From: Anaerolinea sp.
GTDB taxonomy: Bacteria; Chloroflexota; Anaerolineae; Anaerolineales; Villigracilaceae
Assembly (NCBI GenBank): GCA_020720965.1
Contig: DYNS01000046.1
Span: 1 to 12,226, forward strand
Length of the DNA stretch: 12,226 nt
Reading direction: 5' to 3'
Shown here: positions 7,492-12,226 of the stretch, in pieces
How the letters are laid out: every line of letters begins with the position of its first letter
Numbering within the stretch: the first letter of the stretch is position 1
Notes under the pieces: generated by a model
What the model saw: only the letters and a program-made list of their open reading frames with translations
Database searches by the model: none
Told to the model about the DNA's origin: nothing
Position numbers and translations under genes: made by a program

Positions 7492-7552
7492 TCTATCGTT
7501 TTTGATAACTCTTGCATCCCCCCGCCTCGAAATGGGGTATCATAACTTGGTT
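7492..7552 (+). promoter_or_regulatory. Intergenic gap with weak promoter-like elements before the histidine kinase
   Basis: This is the only sizeable gap in the left 10 kb. It holds TTGATA (7502-7507) and TTGCAT (7512-7517) as possible -35 boxes and TATCAT (7538-7543) as a possible -10 box. The best pair has 20-nt spacing, longer than ideal. Transcription from it would begin near 7550, right before ATG-7553, giving a nearly leaderless mRNA. I saw no terminator hairpin in this gap, so read-through from the polysaccharide genes is equally possible. Confidence 0.25.
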
Positions 7553-9328
7553 ATGCAGCGCTCCGATTCCCCCTATGTTATAGATTGGTATGTCGTCTCT
7601 CTCCGCTGGCTGGTGCTGGTGGGGATGCTGACTTCCATTGCCGCCTCTGACAGCCTTTTTCGCTGGCAGAGCCTGCTTTTACCCTTCCTGGTCGGTTGGA
7701 ACGCTTATTTTTCCTGGATTGCCTCCCAAAACAAGCGCGTGCCATCTCATCGCTGGCTGAATGTGGGTTTTGATGCCAGTCTCGCTGCCCTCTACTTCCT
7801 GTTGGATGGCTCTTTTTGGGGGGCGGGCGGCTGGGTTGCCCTCCTGCCGCTGATGAGTGGCAGCCTCTACTTCAACATGCGCGGCGGGCTTATCGCCGCC
7901 GCGCTGATGTCTGTGGTGGAAGTGGCGGGGAGTCTCCTGCATGGGACTGCCATTTTTGTCTTAATTTTGGGGGTTATCGTCACCTTTTTTGTCGGCATTC
8001 TTTTTGGGCTTATCAGTCAGCGCATTTACAAACGCTGGCAAGCCGAGCGCAAACGCCAAATTGCCCAGCGCGAAAACCAACAAAAAGGGGAAAATGACCG
8101 CGTCCGCGCCATTTACAACCTCTCCTCCGCCCTCACCGCCACCCTCAGTTACAAGCGCGTGTTAGACACAGCCCTGGATTTGAGCGTGAACGCCCTCTCC
8201 TCCGAGAAAATTGACCCCAACATGGACACCGTCCCCACCGACAGCGGTATTGTCAGCGCCATGCTGCTCTTTCAGGGCGAGGAACTGCAGGTCGGTTCGG
8301 CGCGGCGCTTCACCCAGTCGGATATGCGGAGCACTTTCCCTGCCAAGAGCGGCATTTTGGCGCACGTTGTGGAGGAGGGCGAACCCGTCCTCAGCGCCGA
8401 ACCCGCCGCAGACCCGGAATTGGGTCGGGTCGTTGCCATCTCCCAGTGTAAATCCCTTTACTGTTTTCCGCTTCGGAGCGGCTTCAACGTTTACGGGGCA
8501 ATGGTCTTCGGTCACACCTCCGCCAATTATTTTAACCGGGAGCGCTGCGACATCCTCGGCATTGTCGGGCGGCAGGCGGTCATCGCCATTCAGAACGCCC
8601 GCCTTTACCAGGATTTAGCGGACGAAAAAGAGCGCATGACCGAAGTGCAAGAAGAAGCCCGCAAAAAACTGGCGCGAGACCTGCACGATGGACCCACCCA
8701 ATCGGTTGCGGCAATGGCGATGCGCGTCAACCTTGCCCGCCGCATGATAGACCGCGATACCGATGCCGCCAAAGAAGAACTGGAAAAAATTGAAGACCTC
8801 GCCCGCCGCACCACCAAAGAAATTCGGCACATGCTCTTCACCTTGCGCCCCCTCGTGTTGGAATCACAGGGGATTAAAGCCGCCCTGCAAGCCATTGCCG
8901 ACAAAAGCAAAGAAACCTACGGGCAGGAAGTCGTCATTCAGGTGGACGAAACCCTGGCAGAACAAATCGAAATGGGCAAAGCCGGGGTCATCTTTTACCT
9001 AGCAGAAGAAGCCGTAAACAATGCCCGCAAACACGCCCAAGCCCCGCACATTTGGGTTCGTCTGCGCCCCCTGCCCAAACAGCCGGAAATCGCCTTTTTA
9101 GAAATCGCCGATGACGGCGTAGGCTTTGACGTGAAAGCCGTTCACCAATCCTACGACAAGCGCGGCAGCCTGGGGATGATTAACCTGCGCGAGCGCACCG
9201 AACTGGTTAACGGAATTCTGCACCTCGATTCTGCGCCGGGGCGCGGCACACGGGTACAGGTCTTCATCCCCCTCAGCGAAGAAGCCGCCGATGCCCTTCA
9301 CCATGCCCGCGAGCGCCAAACCGCCTGA
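7553..9328 (+). CDS. Membrane histidine kinase, NarL-type (6TM-GAF-HisKA_3-HATPase_c)
   Basis: 591 residues from ATG-7553; ATG-7532 (seven residues longer) is possible, and TTG-7454 is unlikely because it overlaps the sulfotransferase gene. The protein has about six hydrophobic segments between residues 14 and 156, a charged coiled-coil linker (158-185), a GAF-like region (about 185-352), a HisKA_3 dimerisation domain with phospho-acceptor His378 in ARDLHDGPTQS, and a HATPase_c domain with EEAVNNARKHA (485-495, N box), DDGVGFD (520-526) and GSLGM (538-542). It should autophosphorylate on His378 and pass the phosphate to a LuxR/NarL-type response regulator, none of which is in the window. The signal is unknown; a multi-span input region suggests a membrane or lipid-soluble cue. 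The first ~150 codons are G/T-rich, the rest C-rich like the neighbours. Confidence 0.92.
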   Translation: MQRSDSPYVIDWYVVSLRWLVLVGMLTSIAASDSLFRWQSLLLPFLVGWNAYFSWIASQNKRVPSHRWLNVGFDASLAALYFLLDGSFWGAGGWVALLPLMSGSLYFNMRGGLIAAALMSVVEVAGSLLHGTAIFVLILGVIVTFFVGILFGLISQRIYKRWQAERKRQIAQRENQQKGENDRVRAIYNLSSALTATLSYKRVLDTALDLSVNALSSEKIDPNMDTVPTDSGIVSAMLLFQGEELQVGSARRFTQSDMRSTFPAKSGILAHVVEEGEPVLSAEPAADPELGRVVAISQCKSLYCFPLRSGFNVYGAMVFGHTSANYFNRERCDILGIVGRQAVIAIQNARLYQDLADEKERMTEVQEEARKKLARDLHDGPTQSVAAMAMRVNLARRMIDRDTDAAKEELEKIEDLARRTTKEIRHMLFTLRPLVLESQGIKAALQAIADKSKETYGQEVVIQVDETLAEQIEMGKAGVIFYLAEEAVNNARKHAQAPHIWVRLRPLPKQPEIAFLEIADDGVGFDVKAVHQSYDKRGSLGMINLRERTELVNGILHLDSAPGRGTRVQVFIPLSEEAADALHHARERQTA

Positions 9329-9345
9329 GAAGGTCCCCCAAAAGA

Positions 9346-10125
9346 ATGCCTATCATCCACCAAACCTACTACTTTGCCAGCGGAGAAACCGAAGGCGCAC
9401 GCCCGGCAGTCATTCTCATTCACGGCGCGGGCGGCAGCCACCTGTTTTGGGCTTCCGAAATCCGCCACTTGCCCGGCGAGCGCATCTACGCCATAGACCT
9501 GCCCAGCCACGGAAAATCTGGCGGCATTGGCAGGCAATCCATCGAAGAGTATGCTCAGGCAGTCCTTGCCTTCATGGACTCTCTCAAAATTCACAAAGCC
9601 GTTTTGGTCGGGCATTCCATGGGCGGCGCCATTGCCCTTTGGCTTGCCATTCACCGCCCAAGCCGGGTTCTGGGGTTGGGGCTTTTCGCCACCGCCCCGC
9701 GCCTCTACGTCTCGGATGACCTGCTGTCGCACACTGCCAACCCTGCCACTTTTCCCCTCGCTGTCAAATTCATCTCCGACTACGCCTTCGGACCCGATAC
9801 CCCGCCCCGCCTGCGCGAATTGGGGCAACAACGTCTGGGCGAAGTGCGCTCCTCCGTCTTGCACGGCGACTTCCTCGCCTGCCGCGCCTTTGACGAAACC
9901 CACCTTTTGGGCAGAGTCAAAGCCCCAACCCTCATTCTCACCGGCGGCAAAGACAAAATGGTTCCCCCTTACACGGCAGAACCCCTGCAAAACCGCATAA
10001 AAACTGCCCGGCGTCACCATTTGGAGAGCGCCGGGCATATGCTGACCCTGGAAGAACCGCAGGCAGTTGCTGACCTGCTAAAACAATTCCTGAGCGAAAT
10101 TCCCTATCAGGCTGGGGCGGATTAA
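9346..10125 (+). CDS. Alpha/beta hydrolase
   Basis: 259 residues, the usual size for a single-domain alpha/beta hydrolase. The oxyanion-hole motif HGAGG (26-30), nucleophile elbow GHSMGG with Ser91, acid Asp203 in TGGKDKM and catalytic His231 in SAGHML are all present, with a cap region at about 115-190. It is cytoplasmic by appearance (no signal peptide). The substrate cannot be told; esterase, lipase-like or C-C bond hydrolase activities are all possible. The ATG follows the kinase stop by 17 bp with AGAAGG at 9328-9333, so the two are probably co-transcribed. Its stop codon overlaps the stop of the convergent rdgB in a TTAA palindrome (10122-10125). A - strand terminator hairpin lies within its last ~40 codons. 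Confidence 0.9.
   Translation: MPIIHQTYYFASGETEGARPAVILIHGAGGSHLFWASEIRHLPGERIYAIDLPSHGKSGGIGRQSIEEYAQAVLAFMDSLKIHKAVLVGHSMGGAIALWLAIHRPSRVLGLGLFATAPRLYVSDDLLSHTANPATFPLAVKFISDYAFGPDTPPRLRELGQQRLGEVRSSVLHGDFLACRAFDETHLLGRVKAPTLILTGGKDKMVPPYTAEPLQNRIKTARRHHLESAGHMLTLEEPQAVADLLKQFLSEIPYQAGAD
9999..10037 (-). terminator. Intrinsic terminator for the queG-rdgB operon, inside the hydrolase gene
   Basis: A perfect 9-bp GC-rich stem pairs 10005-10013 (TGCCCGGCG) with 10029-10037 (CGCCGGGCA). The inner arms (10014-10018 with 10023-10027) can pair further around an ATTT loop. On the - strand the stem is followed by G and five T (10003-9999). It lies 84 nt downstream of the rdgB stop. On the + strand no T-run follows the stem, so it should not stop hydrolase transcription. 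Confidence 0.65.
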
Positions 10126-10724
10126 CCCGCACTCAGCAGGGGGCGTAAAACATGCAAGGCATTCTTCACCGCAGCAGCCCGATGGCTGATGCGGTTTTTT
10201 TCTGCCGAAGAGAGTTCCGCCATCGTTTTTTGCGCTTCTGGAAAATAGAAGATGGGGTCGTACCCGAAGCCGTTTTCGCCGCGTTCCTCCGGCAGAATCT
10301 CCCCGTAGCAATTCCCTTCCGCAAAATAGACCTGCCCTTGCGGGGTGGCAATGGCGATGGTGGCGTGAAAGTGAGCGCTCCAGGGGCGGGGCTTGGGCTT
10401 CAGGTTCTCCAGCAGGTAGCGACGGCGGTCGGCATCGGTGGCGTTGGCTTTGGGGGCATAGCGGGCAGAATGCAGCCCCGGCGCGCCGTTGAGGGCATCC
10501 ACTTCCAAACCGGAGTCATCTGCCAGGGTTAGCCAGCCGCTTTCGCGGCTATAGGCAAGGGCTTTTTTAGCGGCGTTTTCCTGGTAGGTTTTTCCATCTT
10601 CTTCCACCGTCAGTTGCAGGTTCATTTGGGTGGGGGTCAGCAGTTCCACGTCTAACTTTTTGAGCAGGGCTTCCAGTTCTTTGATTTTTCCCTGGTTGCT
10701 GGTGGCGATGAGTAACTTGGGCAT
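10122..10724 (-). CDS. rdgB: RdgB/HAM1 family non-canonical purine NTP pyrophosphatase (dITP/XTP diphosphatase)
   Basis: 200 residues, typical for the family. The enzyme hydrolyses dITP, ITP and XTP to the monophosphate plus pyrophosphate, keeping deaminated purines out of DNA and RNA. The N-terminal substrate loop IATSNQGKIKE (6-16), ADDSGLEVDALNGAPG (68-83, with the metal-binding/catalytic DD at 69-70), HSARYA (85-90), NGFGYDPIF (151-159) and KNRISHRA (176-183) are all in their usual order. The start at 10724 (MPKLLIATSN) is preferred over a TTG 13 codons upstream, because family members begin right at this strand and GAGAG lies a few nt before the ATG. It is the last gene of the - strand operon, 41 nt after queG. 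A + strand terminator is embedded in its NRISHRAAAVK coding region. Confidence 0.95.
   Translation of the reverse strand: MPKLLIATSNQGKIKELEALLKKLDVELLTPTQMNLQLTVEEDGKTYQENAAKKALAYSRESGWLTLADDSGLEVDALNGAPGLHSARYAPKANATDADRRRYLLENLKPKPRPWSAHFHATIAIATPQGQVYFAEGNCYGEILPEERGENGFGYDPIFYFPEAQKTMAELSSAEKNRISHRAAAVKNALHVLRPLLSAG
10169..10201 (+). terminator. Intrinsic terminator for the kinase-hydrolase operon, inside rdgB
   Basis: Arms 10169-10179 (CCGCAGCAGCC) and 10184-10194 (GGCTGATGCGG) form an 11-bp stem with one internal G-A mismatch and a CGAT tetraloop, followed at once by seven T (10195-10201). This is a textbook + strand rho-independent terminator, starting 43 nt after the hydrolase stop. 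It is antisense to the conserved NRISHRAAAVK codons of rdgB. Read on the - strand, no T-run follows the stem. Confidence 0.8.
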
Positions 10725-10765
10725 TTTTCTCTCATCTGGTTGTTCTGGGGCGTTGCCGCGCAATT

Positions 10766-11818
10766 TTACCCGCTTTTGGGGCGTTTTTTGGCGTGCTGAC
10801 GCACCAAAGGTTCATCATGTTCCTGGGCGATTTTTTCCAACAGGGCATCCAGGCGGCGTTGAGGGTCGTTGACGGCGGCGGTGGCGAGGTTGCGCTGGTA
10901 GCCGCGCCGTTTGGCGCGCCGCACCGGGCTGTTGCGAAATTTGCGGTTAAAGTCTTGGGCGCTCAGGCACAGGTCGGCGGCGATAGGGGGGGCGGGGGTG
11001 TCGGCTCGAGGCGCAAAAGCGGGGTCGCCGTGAGGGGGGGCAAAGCGCAGGTTCCAGGGGCAGACCATTTGGCAAATATCGCAGCCAAAGACCCAGTTTT
11101 GCAGCAGGGGGCGCAGAGATTCGGGGATGTTGGCTTTGTTTTCAATCGTCAGGTAAGAGATGCACAGGTTGGCGTTGAGTTGGCGGTTGGGGAGGATGGC
11201 TTGGGTGGGGCAGGCATCCAGGCAGCGGGTGCAGGTTCCGCAGTGGTCGCTTTGGAAGGGCGGGTCGGGGGGCAGGTCTATGCCGAGTAAGATTTCTGCC
11301 AGTAAAAAGTAGGAGCCTTGCCCCGGCACAATGAGGCAGGTGTTTTTGCCCAGCCAGCCCAGCCCGGCGCGTTGCGCCAGGTCTCTTTCCAGCAGGGGAC
11401 CGGTGTCGGTGTAGTAGCGGTTGGGGATGGGATGCCCGACCTGGGCTTCGATGAATTCCACCATCTGCTTTAGGCGCGGCAGAATGGTTTCGTGATAGTC
11501 ATCTCCCCAGGCGTAGGCGGCGATTTTGCCGGTGGGGGTGTGGGAGCCCGGCGGCGGGCAGGCGGCGGGGTTGGCGTAGGGGGTTGCCAGCGCCAAAATG
11601 GAGCGGCATTCTGGCAGGGTTTGGGTGGGGTCGGCGCGGCGTTGTTGGGCATCTGGCGTGGCGAGGTAGGTCATCCCGGCTTGGTATCCGGCTTTTAGCC
11701 ACTGCGCGTAGGCATCAAGGGCGGCGGGCGAAGGAGTTGGGACGGCAATGCCCGCCTGGGTAAACCCCAATTGGCGGGCATGGTTTTTAATGGCTTGGGC
11801 GAGTTCGGCGGGGGTCAT
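10766..11818 (-). CDS. queG: Epoxyqueuosine reductase QueG
   Basis: 350 residues. It carries out the last step of tRNA queuosine synthesis, reducing epoxyqueuosine to queuosine with a cobalamin cofactor and two [4Fe-4S] clusters. Visible are the YTDTGPLLERDLA segment with the expected catalytic Asp138, the GLGWLGKNT loop (152-160), the ferredoxin-like CGTCTRCLDACP (Cys193, 196, 199, 203), Cys219, and CDICQMVCP (Cys246, 249, 253). The C-terminal tail keeps only a short R/K-rich helical part, shorter than family members with full HEAT-like repeats. The start at 11818 overlaps the upstream stop as ATGA; the 22-residue upstream extension lies inside the neighbouring gene and is rejected. It is followed 41 nt later by rdgB. 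queG genes often sit in mixed housekeeping operons, so a functional link to the neighbours is not implied. Confidence 0.95.
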   Translation of the reverse strand: MTPAELAQAIKNHARQLGFTQAGIAVPTPSPAALDAYAQWLKAGYQAGMTYLATPDAQQRRADPTQTLPECRSILALATPYANPAACPPPGSHTPTGKIAAYAWGDDYHETILPRLKQMVEFIEAQVGHPIPNRYYTDTGPLLERDLAQRAGLGWLGKNTCLIVPGQGSYFLLAEILLGIDLPPDPPFQSDHCGTCTRCLDACPTQAILPNRQLNANLCISYLTIENKANIPESLRPLLQNWVFGCDICQMVCPWNLRFAPPHGDPAFAPRADTPAPPIAADLCLSAQDFNRKFRNSPVRRAKRRGYQRNLATAAVNDPQRRLDALLEKIAQEHDEPLVRQHAKKRPKSG

Positions 11819-12225
11819 GGAACAACGATGACGACTGTGAGTACCTCGCCAAAGTTGCTGCCGTTGTTGTTGGTAAGCCGCCAATAACCGCTGTATGTGC
11901 CGGATTGCAAAGGGGCGGTGAGGTTGATGGAGATTTCGGCTTCTTCGCCTGGCAGCACTTCCGCGCTGAGGGCGGTGGCTTGTCCGCCGATTCTCTCGCC
12001 GTAGGCGTGGATGATTTGGTAGCCGCGAGTCCAGGTGCAGGAACCGGCGTTTTTCACCTTCCAGGTCTTTACAAAGGGTTCTCCGGCTCTCACCTGGGTT
12101 CCGTCTGGCATGGAGACATCCGCAATGAAGGTGGCGTTGTCGCAGACGATGACGGTGGCTGTGGCGGTGGGTCCGGTGGTGGCGGAAGGTTCGGGCTGCG
12201 GGGTGGCGGTTTCGGTGGGGGGCAG
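11815..12225 (-). CDS. Secreted NBR1-type Ig-domain protein (N-terminal part outside window)
   Basis: The frame stays open to the window edge, so only the last 136 residues are seen; a start at 12111 would cut into the domain. The visible part begins with a Thr/Pro/Glu-rich linker (about 30 residues, e.g. PTATATVIV) followed by one immunoglobulin-like domain of the NBR1 type: CDNATFIADV, DGT, FVKTWKVKNAGSCTW, PGEEAEISINLTAP, GTYSGYWRL and a final GEVLTVVIVV strand. The two visible cysteines (in CDNA and SCTW) could form a disulphide. In Chloroflexota such domains usually end secreted or lipid-anchored surface proteins, with the linker spanning the wall region; the expected signal peptide would be upstream of the window. 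Its stop overlaps the queG start (ATGA), an odd partner for a cytoplasmic tRNA-modification enzyme. Function beyond binding or structural display is unknown. Confidence 0.85.
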   Translation of the reverse strand: MPPTETATPQPEPSATTGPTATATVIVCDNATFIADVSMPDGTQVRAGEPFVKTWKVKNAGSCTWTRGYQIIHAYGERIGGQATALSAEVLPGEEAEISINLTAPLQSGTYSGYWRLTNNNGSNFGEVLTVVIVVP

Positions 12226-12226
12226 G

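Noticed and set aside
7454..7552. Upstream extension of the histidine kinase from TTG-7454
   Set aside because: Overlaps the sulfotransferase C-terminus by 38 bp and adds residues with no domain match; ATG-7553 or ATG-7532 is more plausible.
7492..7552. Terminator after the sulfotransferase gene
   Set aside because: The TTTTT near 7499 is not preceded by a GC-rich stem; only a 3-bp ATC/GAT repeat flanks it.
10152..10532. + strand frame of 126 codons opposite rdgB
   Set aside because: Antisense shadow of a clear rdgB gene with no domain of its own, and it contains the + strand terminator.
10725..10763. 13-residue N-terminal extension of RdgB from a TTG
   Set aside because: Family members begin at the MPKLLIATSN strand, and a GAGAG precedes that ATG.
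11819..11884. 22-residue N-terminal extension of QueG
   Set aside because: Gln/Arg/His-rich and lies inside the Ig-domain gene; the ATG at 11818 matches the family's N-terminus and forms an ATGA overlap.
1..12226. tRNA or rRNA genes, CRISPR arrays, insertion sequences, riboswitches
   Set aside because: Looked for and not seen. There is no regular short-spaced repeat, no transposase-like protein, and no non-coding gap large enough for an RNA gene.

Overview
The window is GC-rich and gene-dense. It suggests a member of the Chloroflexota, probably class Anaerolineae. The main pointer is the protein entering from the right edge: a Thr/Pro/Glu-rich linker followed by an NBR1-type immunoglobulin domain (CDNATF...DGT...F.KTW..KN.G.CTW), an architecture common in that lineage. 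The placement is inference; there is no rRNA or other phylogenetic marker here.

Left part (1-7491, + strand): a cell-surface polysaccharide locus. It starts with two copies of the same gene pair, a multi-membrane-span GT39-like glycosyltransferase followed by a soluble GT2 glycosyltransferase (the first GT39 gene is cut by the window edge). Next come a short Wzz-like chain-length protein, an O-antigen ligase/polymerase (Wzy/WaaL) family membrane protein and a PAPS-dependent sulfotransferase. Neighbouring genes overlap (ATGA or 11 bp) or lie within 18 bp of each other, so this reads as one transcription unit. The combination suggests synthesis, polymerisation and possibly sulfation of an exported polysaccharide. 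No flippase or initiating sugar-phosphate transferase is visible, so the locus must extend upstream or be completed elsewhere.

Middle (7492-10125, + strand): after a 61-bp gap comes a membrane-bound NarL-type histidine kinase (six predicted membrane segments, GAF, HisKA_3, HATPase_c) with no response regulator beside it. An alpha/beta hydrolase follows 17 bp later.

Right part (12226-10122, - strand): an operon of the NBR1-Ig surface protein (partial), queG (epoxyqueuosine reductase, last step of tRNA queuosine synthesis) and rdgB (house-cleaning dITP/XTP pyrophosphatase). It runs head-on into the hydrolase. The two convergent genes share a TTAA palindrome as their stop codons, and each strand has a good intrinsic terminator lying inside the 3' coding part of the opposing gene.

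Most genes are strongly C-rich and G-poor on their coding strand. From about 5.7 to 8.0 kb this reverses, with both edges inside genes. There is no intergenic stretch over 300 bases, and I saw no RNA genes, CRISPR arrays or insertion sequences.
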